Translations under genes and position numbers: made by a program
Shown: one piece after another, positions 36,648-48,150 of the stretch
How the letters are laid out: the number at the start of each line of letters is the position of its first letter
How positions within the stretch are numbered: position 1 is the stretch's first letter
Notes under the pieces: model-generated
The model's database searches: none
What the model was told of the DNA's origin: nothing
The model's input: only the letters and a program-made list of their open reading frames with translations
NCBI GenBank assembly: GCA_027605045.1
Contig: JAQFWX010000003.1
Location: 2,644,927-2,708,926 of the forward strand
From: Phallus indusiatus
Lineage: Eukaryota > Basidiomycota > Agaricomycetes > Phallales > Phallaceae
DNA length: 64,000 nucleotides
Direction of reading: 5' to 3'

Positions 36648-37733
36648 ATGGATTCCTCAAATCTATACTACGTGAAACAACAGTTTACATTAGGTGTGGT
36701 ATTTTTCAACTTGCGAATGCTCCTCATTTCACAGTTTACCAGGAGCTTGGAAATCCCTAACGGACATTACGCCAGATGAATCGTCGCCAGATTACCATCA
36801 AATAAAACTCTACCAAGCTCGCGCTCTTATTGCATTGAATCGACCAATAGAAGCACTTGGAATTTTGCCATCAGATAGCACATCCCTTTCGGTCCGTGCT
36901 GTCTCTGCTTTAGCCAAGTACGTAGCACAGCAAGACGGGGAGAAGGCCCTTGAAGAAATGAGAGACCTTTGCGTCGAGATTGAACAGGAAGGTATCGATG
37001 AGAATGAGAAAAGTCTGGTTAAAGTTATGGCTGGTACCGCTTTTGCAAGGGAAGGGGAAATTGAAGAAGCGTTGGAGGTTTTGGGAGCGGGTACTCCCAT
37101 TGAAAATCTGGACGCGTACGCTTTTTTTTTACTTTCTTTCCTATTCTTTGCTTCTCTACTTCAATACACCTTTTTATAACAGTCTGGCGCTGGTTGTACA
37201 AATCTATCTCTCAATAAACCGTGTAGATCTCGCGAGGAAGGAACGCGATCGTGCTAGAAAATGGGCGGAAGATGACTTATTAATGCAGCACATAGAAGCA
37301 TCAATCGGCCTGTTGACAGGTAAAGATTCGTACGCAAACCCTCATTCCTTCTATATCGAACAACTACACAACCCATCTGTGTCCTCCGGCCAACTTCTCG
37401 TTTCACGCGGTGTAACACACCTTCTGCGGAATGAATTACCCGAAGCACAATCGGACTTTTCAGAAGCTCAAAAACTTAAGTATGGGAGGGTTGATGATGC
37501 ACTAGCCGGGGCTATCGTGGCTGCGGAGCTTGTAGGTCGAAAGACAGACATCAGACCTTTGTGGAGGTACGGATCTTCCTCCATGACTATCCTATCATCA
37601 TCCGTCTTATTTTGAGCATAGCCAACTATCAGAAACTTATCCGGAGCACCCCTTAGTGAAGTCTTTAGTGGAGAAAGACGGTCAATTTGACACCTTTGCT
37701 AGACATTACAACGTCCCTGCCCTAGCAGTTTAG
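36648..37733 (+). CDS. SEC28: Coatomer subunit epsilon
   Basis: This is the epsilon subunit of the COPI coat, acting in Golgi-to-ER vesicle transport. Exons: 36648-36693, 36743-37115, 37183-37566, 37622-37733, giving 304 residues, the usual family length. It starts MDSSNLYYVKQQFTLGAWKS. The TPR-like helical repeats are visible as YQARALIALNRPIEAL, SVRAVSALAKYVA, LVVQIYLSINRVDLARKERD, ASIGLLTGKDSYANPHSFY, LLVSRGVTHLLRNELPEAQS and EHPLVKSLVEKDGQFD. The usual agreement with the family holds end to end, with all introns 49-67 bp. It is the last clear housekeeping gene before the repeat-rich chromosome end. Confidence 0.92.
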
Positions 37734-39914
37734 TACGCATGTTGCTAAGTTCTGTTCATATCGCATCTCTACTACATACGCGTGTTGGTTTGAAAGAGAT
37801 GAGAAAGCACGGGCTCGATATGTCATTGGCTCAAGAGTTGTAATGATAAGCGAGAACTTAACGCCATCTCTGTCGTATTTCATACAAACCTTTAATGTTC
37901 AACATGTAAACATCCACTGCTGAGTCTGAATTACCTTTTAGCTTATGGATGCTGTTCGGTCCTTTCAAGTATTGCTTCATCTGATTGTTCTTTTCTTTCT
38001 ACGCCAGATGTAATATAGGAGTTATGACCCTAATCCAACTTGTGGATTTTCTTGGGAGAATGGGGTGTTGAATGATGAAACGATGACCGTCAGTCTCCAT
38101 CTCTTTGTCTGATCCTTTGGCCCCTGTCCTCATTACTGTCATCATTGTCATTGAAAGCTCCTGTGCCGTAGCCTACCTTCGCCTCTCACCATAACAGCAT
38201 CCCTTCCCAATGTTCTCATAGGACTCCCAACCCTCATCAGCATCATGTCAACAGAACACCGCCATCTTCCTATTTCCTAGTCATCATTTAAAGCTCTCCA
38301 TTTTAACCTTCCGGTTTGCATTATATGTTCCTGCTCTCATTACCCTGTCTTTCAATCAACCTGAATCAAAGTCTTTTCATATATTATCACATTTCTACAT
38401 TTCCCTTTCTCAGCTTCCTACACCTGATTCACTATTGTAGTACTGTAGCCTTGTATGTTACTGTTTTTTTTCTCCCTATCTTCATCACTTAATGATGTTA
38501 TCCCTTCAATGTTTAGTTGGTGTATATTTATTTGTGTAATAATAATCATTCAACCAGGATATGTATAGCACTAAGGTCTCAAAACACTATCAAAATAGAG
38601 TGAGACTAGTATCATTCAAGGGAGGATTTAACACTAGCACTATTAAACTAAACAATTTCTAGAACACCAATAGAATTTTACAGAAGATTAATTCAAAACA
38701 GAGCAATTTCAGTTCACATCTGATTGTTCATATGCATCAACAGTCACAACACCTTCTGATATGTAAATTCTTAAGATGAAATTATACACATATGCAATGT
38801 TTTGCATATAGAGAATCAAGTCAGTCATTATCCTCATTCATATATAACCATTTTTTATATGACTCCCTTTACCTCTTCAGCATTCTTTTCTTTGAGACCT
38901 TTGGAGGATATTACTCTTGATGTTACCTCAGATAAAACAATAGATATGCTATTAGAGGATATAAGAATAATGATAAATTTGGGCTCAGAACCATAAAAAC
39001 ACATAGAATGATGTAGAAACTTAAGGAAGACCCTCCTGTAAACACTAAATTAAAGGTAAGTTTTTATATACATACAATGGAAAGAGAGAAAAGTTTAATT
39101 GTAAAAGAAGGTAATTGTAATTGGCAAAAGATAAAATGACTGGTATATATATTACCACTCTCTTACAATGTATCAGGAGGATGAATAAGTTGAATGCTGG
39201 TCTCATTAGATGCTTTATCACTGTCCTTAACTGAGTATCAGGTTAATACTGAATAAGTTAAATATGTAATATATATGTATATACTTTAAGATTGATATAT
39301 CATCTTTGACTTTGTAGGATTATCTTGCTAAGATAGATTAATAAGACATAAATAAAGCTTTTGGACTGATTTATTTATCTATACTAAGCAATAGGTAGAG
39401 TAGGTGAGCTTGAGGTTATATTAAAATTACTATATACTCATTCTCCCATTCTCAAACCCAGTATCTCCTTCAACATAGATTAACTTATCAATAATAAATA
39501 GAGTTTTGAATAGTACTGCATCTATTATAACAGTATCACTTACTCTTACAGATGTAGAAGGACTGCCAAGAGATTCTCCAAACCTTAGCTAATAGCATTG
39601 ATACCTTTGTCCTTTGTATCTCTAGCTAATACACTCTGTAGAATAAGTTCAATAAAGATATTGATGATTTACTTGACTTGGATGATAGCACTATTATCTT
39701 TAATATTTATACTAATCAAGTCTCTACTCCTTGACCAGTTTTATTAGTTGATAGGTCTGGATATCTTTGACAGACAATTTTAGTATCATTCTAATTACCA
39801 CACTGTCAACCAAAACAATCTGGATCTCTATTAAGATGCGTCTTTTTAGACTGTGTGCTTTGGGCACACAGATTGTTATTATGCGATATGATTCAATGAC
39901 AACATTCCTTAACA
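37734..39914. other. AT-rich tract without recognisable genes
   Basis: Base composition drops sharply in GC from about 38,500, with many TATATA and AATA stretches. Frames are short; none reads as a known protein. A DD-LDLDD stretch near 39,665 may be a remnant of an old element. It marks the border between the gene-rich arm and the repeat-rich end. Confidence 0.5.
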
Positions 39915-40482
39915 ATGTTGGCCATGGACCAAATCAAATACAGTTACGATAATTTCATTTCACCCATTCAGACATTTGTTTCTTTTTACCAGGCAACTGC
40001 CCATGGGTTGACAACTTCCGTTACGTTTGAAGATACCAGTCACTGTACAGTGGTCAAAGGCTTGGTATATAAAATAATGGCCAACATTGAAAAAATACTT
40101 TCAAACTTGTTAGTTTCATTGACAGGTACTTTGTGGTGTCTAGAAGTAAGTTCGCTCCCTAATGCTCTTTTACAAAAGCAAGTGACTAAATCATGAGTAT
40201 CTAGGACAATACCGGAGAGAGTTTCAAGAAGTTGTTAATAAATATCAAGTACGGATGACATTTCCTTTCACTTTATCCAAACTCATTCCTCTCAGAAACA
40301 ATGAAATCACATATAGCGATATACCAAGGATAATCGTTGAGGATATTTTGAAAAATTTCAAGAATTTCAACTTCGTTAAGAAAAAGGTATATTTATATGT
40401 GTGGTTCCATATCACAACTTCTGTATTCTCTTCAAAGTTTCCAGGGTCGGACAAGGAAATAACATTAGATGAAGTATTGTAG
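39915..40482 (+). CDS. Small spliced gene, unknown function
   Basis: Three exons, 39915-40145, 40198-40386 and 40438-40482, give 154 residues. All junctions fall between codons, with GTAAGT/GTATAT donors and introns of 52 and 51 bp. The protein begins MLAMDQIKYSYDNF; the middle reads YLGQYRREFQEVVNKYQVRM, then IPRIIVEDILKNFKNFNF. I recognise no family. It could be an orphan gene or part of a decayed element. An in-frame second ATG at residue 4 is also possible. Support is from the clean splice structure only. Confidence 0.45.
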
Positions 40483-40609
40483 GTAATGTTTTCCCTTTCT
40501 CATAAGTAATGTATTTTCATGTTTGTTTGGCTAGAGAACAGTTATACTGACTAGCCATATATCGAAATGTGCCATTACTTGATGCCACATTCTGCTGCTC
40601 AACTCCGTA

Positions 40610-40893
40610 ATGAGTCAAGATGGGGATGGAATGTCGAATGGAAAGCCAGACTCTAATTTAAATCAGTTAGTTTTTGATTTGAAGGAATTACTGAACCAGT
40701 CCAATGAACTGCAGATAAGACAAGAACACTTTTCTAGTCTTGTCCTTGGTTTTAACAATTACCAATTGGTAAGTGTTCGCTTTATATATAATCAGTATTC
40801 AATACAACTATATATTTTCAGCCCCAACTTCGTCCACCATCCCAGTTTTATATGAAAGAAGAGAACCATAATATAAATATGAATTTGAAATGA
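40610..40893 (+). CDS. Short spliced gene, unknown function
   Basis: Two exons, 40610-40768 and 40822-40893, give 76 residues: MSQDGDGMSNGKPDSNLN, then QLVFDLKELLNQSNELQIRQ and a helical end running into PQLRPPSQFYMKEEN. The donor is GTAAGT and the acceptor TTTTCAG. Heptad-like leucines suggest a short coiled coil. It may be a fragment of a longer gene. No family was recognised. Confidence 0.35.
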
Positions 40894-40925
40894 TTACGTG
40901 GGGCTATGGATTAGAAGGAGAAGAA

Positions 40926-40939
40926 GGGGGGGGGGGGGG
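40926..40939. repeat. Poly-G tract
   Basis: A run of about 14 G bases lies in non-coding sequence; it could form a quadruplex or be a sequencing weak point. Confidence 0.85.
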
Positions 40940-41370
40940 CAAATAAGAGGTAATGAATTGAAGTAGGAAATGATAGCCTTCAAGTGGTGGATGATGATGG
41001 TGAAGGAGCATTGTTTGATAAAAGCTTCTGTCCAGGAGTTCCTTCTGACTTTCTACCAGCTCAGAGCTTGCTGTAACTATCCGAACTATATAGCTAAATG
41101 TATCGGCTATAAATGATTGGACTACAACTAGATATTTGTTTTGAGGTCGGTTAGTCTATCGTGGAGCGGGTCCTGGTGCTGTTTTCAAATAGAGGGTGAA
41201 AAAGAGAATGCGGGTGTATGGGGAAATGAGAGCTGTATGTATGCGCTGATGTGGAACCAACATAAACAAAACACAAACAACAAATGCAACAACTAAGAAA
41301 TATCGTATGCAGGTGTGCAAGTGAGGGAATAAGAAATATTGTATGCAGATGTGCAAGTAAGGGAATATAT

Positions 41371-42110
41371 ATATAGGGCTACTCAGCTCACACTAAGGGG
41401 TTATTCGCGCCCAGCTGAGGGGGTTCGGGGCGTAAGCGGGTATCCCGTGGGATTTTCTCGTGCGATTTCTCGCTTGTTTATTTATTTATTTATTATTTTT
41501 TATATACAAAGTATTTATTTTCTAATTATTTATTTATATTATTACTACTTACCTTGAGCCGAAAAAAAAGGAGGCGTACTTACTCTAATGTATACACCTT
41601 CAACTCGCGGAGAGGAGAGGACGCGTCCGTCCGTAATAACTCACCTTACTCGGTAGAGCGGTGTTGCACACATGCACACGCACTCGCCTTACTCACCTTA
41701 CTTACCTTCAACTCGCTCGAGAACACGCGTCCGTACGTGGGGTACTCGCTCACCTAGAGAATGAATGGATCTACTTTACCTCTTTTTCTTATCTAAGAAA
41801 AGAAAAGAAAATACGTGCACTCACCTTACCTTACCTTTGGTAAAAGAGGGGAGGAGCGTGTACTCACCTAAACTCACCTAATATACACAAAACCTAGTGG
41901 ACGCGTCCTGCCACTCGACTAACTCGACTCGACTTGATATCCGGAATTTAAACCTACCTTACCTTACCTACCCCATGTGTGTGTTCGTAATATTAGGGTC
42001 TTGCTCCCACCTGCAAACACTCGATCGGAGAGCAGTCGAAACGATCGACGCCCGTCCAATCCAGTTACCCTCCACCTTGAGGCTTCTCTAACGAAGAGAA
42101 GAGCACTCTA
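41371..42110 (+). repeat. LTR-like repeat sharing its first bases with 56717
   Basis: The segment starts AGGGCTACTCAGCTCACA, the same 18 bases found at 56721. It is followed by GC-rich sequence and then by many CACCTTA/CCTTAC units up to about 41960. It has no protein frame. It is probably a solo LTR or a fragment of the same repeat family seen near the telomere; the right end is not defined. Confidence 0.5.
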
Positions 42111-42957
42111 GGCTTCAAGCTGCATAGATGGTGGATGGATGGATGGATGGCCTTGGTGGATGTCAAATGATTCGACTGGGGGCTGGATGTTGAACCAGAG
42201 TAGGTGGTGGACTGGTGAAAAAAAAAATAAAAAATACCCGAATTTAAACTCAGCCGGCATCCACAGCGGACAATGGCGTCACAGCATCACAGTGTCACGG
42301 AACACTTTCATGTAAAGAAAAAATTAAAATTATTCTAAATATCTTTTTTATTTGTTTATTTATTGATTTATTTATCTATTCATCTTCTTAAAAAAAAAAA
42401 AAGACTGAAAAATACTGTTGCCCACACACAACGCATGTGAGTACAGAAATACAGAAAAACAGACTGCATGTCGGCCGGCCGGCATGGAGATTAAATTTGA
42501 TGTGATGGCCGGCCGGTCACTACCTAAAAATAGTATGTACGCGTCGTCACACATCACATGAAAATTATGGTGACATGTGACATGTTGGGTCACAATTGCC
42601 TGCTTACATACAAATGTCATAGCACCCAGAATTTGTATGTAAGCAACTAGCGCTCACGTTCACAAGGGGTCTTCTCTGCCCTACCATACCAGGTTCCTGG
42701 TTTTTCATTGGATTCATTAATTAAATTTTAAATTAACACGCTCGTGTGTGCCCCTTTATAATATAGATTTTTTAAAGAAAAAAATAAAATAAAATAAAAA
42801 TTCAGGATAATACATACAAAAGTGGCAATCTTGATCTATCAACGACTGTGAATCCTGAAAAAAAGAAAAGAAAGGGAAAGTTCCTAACACAATCAGGATC
42901 AGCGACAAAAGTGACTGCAATAGAATAACTTACTACTAGGCTAGACAAGGTCAAGTA

Positions 42958-43814
42958 TCAATCAGACGAATACGCAGATGACTGGGAATCCGTGTCATTA
43001 GGCTGATAGTCCAAGTCCGACTCGTGATCTGGTTCTGGTTCAGAGCCGGAAGGTGATACATCGACGTGAATCGCAGACTGGGCTGAGCTTGAAGAGGAAG
43101 AGGAAGAAGACGATGCCGAGTCCGGTAAATCCGCCCATAACCCCGCCTCACCGATCTCCAGCTCTATACCCGGCAACAGTGAGCTCCGCACATTATTCAA
43201 CAGTTCCTCCAGCCTACGAATTCCTCGTTTACAGAATAAACTGTTTTCCTTCCACCACCGTCTTCGTGCCCTCACAGACCCATTCTCCAATTGAACCAGC
43301 GCTGGTAGAATTTCCCTCGTCCTTGTATCAAACCGCATGATCATAAATCTCGTACTGATACCGGACAGTCCGTATATGTAAGACGTGTCCGCAGTACGTC
43401 CATCTTCGATGCATAGATCGAACCTCCCCTTCAACTGTCTATATGCTTCAACGCGCTTCCTATTCGACATATAATACTCGTCTGTTTTAATCTCGACGAT
43501 GCAAGCAGGAATCCGACCTGCGTTCCTTGTCAGAAAATAAATCGTAAACTCGGGCGTTTCCGATTAGGTCCCTGAGTCTGGGGTGCGGTCTGGGGTGCGC
43601 ATTGAAAACCCTCGGACGATTGAAAGACTGATGTCAGCAATTCATTCCAGGGCCCGTACCATTCACATTCATAACGGGTATCCTTGGGTACGTTTTGAAA
43701 TGACGTTATGGTAGTGGCATTAAATCGCCTGTACAGCTGGGGTGTTTCGTTATTGTGGGGTGTTTCGTTATTGTCATCAGAATCAGAATCAGAATCATGA
43801 GGGGTGGTGGACAT
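42958..43814 (-). pseudogene. Frameshifted paralogue of the 44697-45569 gene (PD-(D/E)XK-like)
   Basis: The first part, from the ATG at 43814, reads ECEWYGPWNELLTSVFQSSE and GFQCAPQT. The second part, in another frame, reads EFTIYFLTRNAGRIPACIVE then IK, later SYIYGLSGISTRFMIMRF, an RRWW motif and a poly-Ser tract. Together they align along their length with the neighbouring gene. The change of frame falls at about 43550-43575; I found no intron that would repair it, so it is a mutation or a sequence error. The EIK triplet with an upstream acidic residue resembles the PD-(D/E)XK nuclease core seen in related mushroom proteins. Function unproven. Confidence 0.6.
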
Positions 43815-44696
43815 AATTTGATTGGATTTGGAAATGGAAAGAGATTTCACTTGAAAGAACAGGGAGTGAGGGAGAGGGAGAGTGAGGGAGGGAGGTGAGA
43901 GGAAGTAGGAAAAAAGTACCTCGTAAACAAAGCACTTTCTCTGTGGGTGTATATATAATCTGATATAATCTGATTATTTATGTATTTATGCTGATCCAGC
44001 TTAGCAGTTGATCCACCCACTCGAGCGCAGAAGGGTACAGAGGCGACATTGTCATAATCATAATCGAGTAACATCAAAAAGCACATTCTAATCTCTATCT
44101 ATCAATCCATCGTTGAAAAATAATATATATTTAATTCATCCCCCCCCCCCCAAGCAGAGAACAATTACTAAAGCTCTATTGTGTAGTTCGACAGCCAAGT
44201 CTCTTACGCGAAGAGACTTCTTTTTTGTGTTTTTTTGTGGGAACCTAGGTCTACTACTTCTTCTTCTTCTTTATTTTCATCTCCTCTCAGATGTTTAATC
44301 ATTTCTGAATGAAAGAATGAAAGATGGGAGGGCAAACGAAATTAACCGTCCCACATCTTGCGTCTCATTGCGGCCCGTCTCCCTGTCTTACGTATGAGAA
44401 TGGACTTTTCATGAATTTGTATGTAAGCTGGCAAAGCGTGCCTTAAAGATGCTTGTCGTTTATTTCTTTTCCTTTGTTCCCTTTCTTTTTCTTTTTCTTT
44501 TGCGCTTATTTCTTCTTTTCTTTCTTTTTATGGGCTTATTTTTCTTTCCTGTCTTGGTTTTCACATCGTTTCATAACAAAAAACAAACAAAGTTACGCAA
44601 ACAAACGTTCAAGAGGACATGAATTGAGTAAAAAAAGCGAGTAAATGCAAATACAGTCGGGAAAAAATGACATGAATACAAACACAAGCTCCCTCC

Positions 44697-45569
44697 CTAA
44701 ACTTCACTTTCTGTATTGGATACATTGCCCATCGCAACTGCCACGTCCATTATATCATTTTCACCTTTACCTTTTTCTTCGTCGTCAGAGTCGGTTTCTT
44801 CATCGTTGGTTTCTGGGGGGGAGTCTGGGAGGGAGTCCATTGTAATAATTTTGATAATTGGTGGAGCGCAAAGAGCCGATGCCCTGACTGCATCCATCAA
44901 AGCAGCCAGCCTGGTACAGCCTTTTTTCGTCATCACTGGACACCACCACCGCATCGGTGCGACTTTCGCCATGTCAGTGGCTGAACGATGAAGACGGGGT
45001 TTGATTTCTTGAGTTTCCGTGATTAACTTGATTACCAAGAAGCGATCACCAATGCACGATAAACCATATATGGCTGAGGTTTTTCGAGCAACTTGATTGT
45101 CAAGATAAATCTGCATTCTTCTCTTCGTCTCTCTGTAAGCTTCAATGCGTAACCTGTGAAAGTTATAGTGAGCCGAGGGCTTAACCTCGATAACACAGGT
45201 CACAGTCCCGTAGTATTTAATAATGAAGAAAACCGTCCAGAAATAATTTCCATATGTGTTAGCTGACTCGTATTGCGGTGCAACTTGAAAACCCTCATGA
45301 GGTGGAAACATCCTTGTAAGTAAGGAGTTCCAAGGCCCGAAGCACAGGTTTTCATCCCGGTTACTCTTTGGTATTTTGAACTCCTGCTTGATGATTGTAT
45401 CATAGACGAGTTTAGGATTCGACGCCGTTTCTGAACGTTTAGCGCAATGAGAGTTTTCTACATCTCCAGTCTTGACATCCTTTTTGGAAAGTCTGGTTGT
45501 GGACTGGAGGGGGGTTGGGATAGATCGAATCATAGGGTCGTCGTTCTGTTTATCGTTCACCGGAGACAT
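44697..45569 (-). CDS. PD-(D/E)XK nuclease-like protein of unknown function
   Basis: A single uninterrupted frame of 290 residues starts at an ATG. Order of blocks: FGPWNSLLTRMFPPHEGFQV, APQYESANTYGNYFWTVFF, the probable core strand TVTCVIEVKPSAHYNFHR, RLRIEAYRETKRRMQI, IYGLSCIGDRFLVIKL, an RWWCPVMTKKGC block and an acidic tail. E-x-K at the end of a hydrophobic strand is the hallmark of PD-(D/E)XK nucleases, but the first acidic residue is not clear, so activity is uncertain. Such lineage-specific families are common in mushroom genomes next to repeats. It is a tandem duplicate of the 42958-43814 copy. The 3' flanks of both copies share GAATTTGTATGTAAGC. Confidence 0.6.
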   Translation of the reverse strand: MSPVNDKQNDDPMIRSIPTPLQSTTRLSKKDVKTGDVENSHCAKRSETASNPKLVYDTIIKQEFKIPKSNRDENLCFGPWNSLLTRMFPPHEGFQVAPQYESANTYGNYFWTVFFIIKYYGTVTCVIEVKPSAHYNFHRLRIEAYRETKRRMQIYLDNQVARKTSAIYGLSCIGDRFLVIKLITETQEIKPRLHRSATDMAKVAPMRWWCPVMTKKGCTRLAALMDAVRASALCAPPIIKIITMDSLPDSPPETNDEETDSDDEEKGKGENDIMDVAVAMGNVSNTESEV

Positions 45570-45987
45570 CTGAGCGAGCTATCATATCAGTTAATTGATA
45601 ATCCATTTATAAATATCTGAGGAGTCTCACCATCAAAAATCTGATTATACTGATCAGAAGGAATGTATCCGGAAATCTCCCGTTAGTAAAACGAGCAGAA
45701 AAGGCAGAAAGGGACTTTGAAGACGGAGGTGTGTGTGGTTTGTGAAAAAACAGATAAATTTGAGTCTCCGCATGAAAAGTTCACTGAATTCATTTCCACA
45801 GCTGTTGCCGAGCCGAGCGAGAAATATGAAAATCTATGACGCACTTGACAGTTTCTATTTCGAAAGTTTATCTGAGTCAGATTCCTACGCCCAGTGCCGC
45901 ACAAGCTGACGCAACCCATTGTCAAACGATTCCGACAGACGCTTGAAAATATATTGTTTCGGATTTTGCCTTCCTAGCCATCGCCTG

Positions 45988-46416
45988 CTAATCGCTAACT
46001 TTTTTTTCTAACTCAGACCACCCTCTCTTCACTTCAACTTCCACCATCCATGCACGTTCAACCTGTTCCGATCCGTTCACCTCTCGTCCATTGAGGAATC
46101 CAGAGGAAAAGAGTGTGGTTGAGTTCCCCTTGAATGCTGATGGTTCTCTCAACAGGCTTCTCTTCTTCATATATAGAAAAAGATTGAGGCCGGTCATTCC
46201 ATACAAATGAGTATGAAAGTCGACGTTGTAGAACTTTTTGGCAGGGTTGATCTCCGGGCATTTTTCATTCCCCTGTTTTTCCTTCCTGGCGGGTGGTGTA
46301 TCCATCGACACATGAATAGGGTTGTCCGTCTGGGTCTTGGGGTCAGGATTGACCGCTTGCCTTTTCAGGCATAAAGGACTTTCCTTTCCCTTTTTCTGTG
46401 GCTTTTTTTTCGTCAT
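45988..46416 (-). CDS. Possible small basic protein, unknown
   Basis: A frame of 142 residues starts at an ATG with a Lys-rich beginning (MTKKKPQKKGKESPLC) and a middle FYNVDFHTHLYGMTGLNLFL. It ends in alternating charged residues. No family was recognised and it may be a chance frame. It lies on the same strand as the two PD-(D/E)XK-like copies but shows no clear similarity to them. Confidence 0.25.
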   Translation of the reverse strand: MTKKKPQKKGKESPLCLKRQAVNPDPKTQTDNPIHVSMDTPPARKEKQGNEKCPEINPAKKFYNVDFHTHLYGMTGLNLFLYMKKRSLLREPSAFKGNSTTLFSSGFLNGREVNGSEQVERAWMVEVEVKRGWSELEKKVSD

Positions 46417-47297
46417 CTTTCATCCCCTTGCTCCCCCCCCTATTTTGTTTGATCATAATGGCGCTTGTCTCCTTGCTACAGCTCTATTCGGCCATGTCAC
46501 TTGGTCACTTGGTGCTTGGTCTGTTTTGTGTTGGGCGTTTCACATGATGAATCCACCTCGACCTCCGTCCTACTAGACGTGAACCTAGTCCCTTCCTCTC
46601 TTTCCATGCACTTCCTAAGCTCTTGTCAGTTAGGGACTGGAAAAATACGTGGAGGTTTAGGGAGCGCAGTTGCAGGTGTCTACCCTACATTTCATGGACT
46701 TGACGAAATTTCGTCCCATCAACGCATCTCTCACGCTGCATAGCATGTCGCACACAGCATGGGCATTCAGCAGAGCAGGTAAGTGCCGTTGCTGTACTAT
46801 CGTCCATCGTCTCTCACCTTCTGCCACATCACTGCATACTTCGAGCTTCTCTTTGAGCCTTCATTTTTTTCATTTCTCTCAATCTTATCTTAGAACTTCA
46901 TCTTGTCAGAAACTCGCTAGAACCATATTCCCATACATTCCCTTGCATGAAGCAAGGGCTCTGGACCCCCGTACAATTTGCTTCCATCTGACACTTGTTT
47001 GTACATATTTGTTTTCACTGCTTACGCGTTCAAGGTTAACGTGTGACGCCTCCCATATCGTCGTCGTCAAACCATGCACGATGTCATCAACAGAGGCTGA
47101 GTCCAACCTCGGATGCTCAAAACTCGTGCAGTTGTCAGGAGTGTCCTTCTGCACCATTACTTTCGATATTAGGTGGCGTTACTACAATAATTTCCGTCGT
47201 TATCTCATCACAGTATGTCTTTCTACGTACAAACTCTTATTATCTTGACATTAAACACACTATATAGACGATACATCGCCGCGACACTGCCTTAAAG
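46417..47297. other. Region without a supported gene
   Basis: Several medium frames overlap on both strands, none with a recognisable motif. On the minus strand it lies just downstream of the helicase fragment and may be the non-coding end of that element. Confidence 0.4.
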
Positions 47298-47769
47298 CTA
47301 TGTGACGGAGTCTTTTCTCAGAAGCCACTCGTCAAAGTACCTCAGATCTCCGTCCATCTCGCCCGTTATGAGTTTGGTCTCAAAATCTCTTAACAAACGC
47401 ACATGCTCTCTACTTTTGGACCTCGAAAGGGCTACGTATGCATTGAACTGGCTCAACTTCCCAGTAGGCGGTTTAGCCAGATCAATGATCACTGGGCTGA
47501 TGGTTTGCCTCTGCAACTTATAATCGGTGAACGCGTATGCGGGTGTCAAAGCAAATTGTTGTCGGTATATTCTAGTCTTCACCCCTGTTTTTGACTTCAA
47601 ATCGTGGGATTCCTTATGCGTCTCGATGGGTAAGACACCTTCTGGCAAACCTCTCAGGCGCATGCTTGGGGGTACATCGGGTCGAAACAATACCAACTTC
47701 GGTGGATATTGTAAAGTGTGCTCGTGAACACCTGTGGGTACCATCGCTTCATGAGGATCCAGATATATC
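47298..47769 (-). pseudogene. PIF1-like helicase, C-terminal fragment
   Basis: About 157 residues correspond to the C-terminal part of PIF1-family helicases of the kind found in Helitron elements and fungal subtelomeres: QQFALTPAYAFTDYKLQRQT, ISPVIIDLAKPPTGKLSQFN and AYVALSRSKSREHVRLLRDF. The Walker motifs and all upstream domains are missing. The fragment runs without a break into the LTR that begins at 47770, so the retroelement insertion probably cut the gene. The rest of the helicase is not visible on the far side of the retroelement. Confidence 0.75.
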
Positions 47770-48088
47770 TGTAACGCTTCGTTACTTTTTATAGTGTACC
47801 GCGTACGGTACACAAGTTTTATCACGCTGTAGTCCTCACACCAATATAACAGACCAAGGGTGCTGTATTATTATGGTGTAAAAACAAAATGCGCGTGCTG
47901 AATCAGCACGCGCGTAACTACTACTAATGTACAGTTATTACATAATGGCTCGCCGCGTCACGGCGAGCCAGAGGCGTTAAGCGCCTCTATTATTAGAAGT
48001 ACTAATAGTAATTACTGCAGAGGGCTTCGCCTCTGCATATGCCCAAGTGGCATATACTCAATCCACCGCATACGGTGGATCCGTTACA
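47770..48088 (-). repeat. 3' LTR of the gypsy element
   Basis: This 319-bp LTR has inverted ends TGTAACG...CGTTACA. On the element strand it follows a purine tract directly. It contains at least seven perfect hairpins, including an 11-bp stem at 47891-47913, a 9-bp stem at 47947-47969 and an 8-bp stem at 48061-48080. No second copy of this LTR is visible in the window. Confidence 0.75.
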
Positions 48089-48098
48089 TCCTCCCCTT
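48089..48098 (-). other. Polypurine tract
   Basis: On the minus strand AAGGGGAGGA abuts the LTR end. This is the position and composition expected of the plus-strand primer of an LTR retroelement. Confidence 0.75.
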
Positions 48099-48150
48099 GT
48101 GACTTGGACTCCAAGTCATGGGATCGCGAAGAGGAGGCGTCTGACTGTAA

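Noticed and set aside
37734..39914. Possible copia-type element in the AT-rich tract
   Set aside because: A few acidic stretches were seen, but no integrase or reverse transcriptase motif could be read in any frame.
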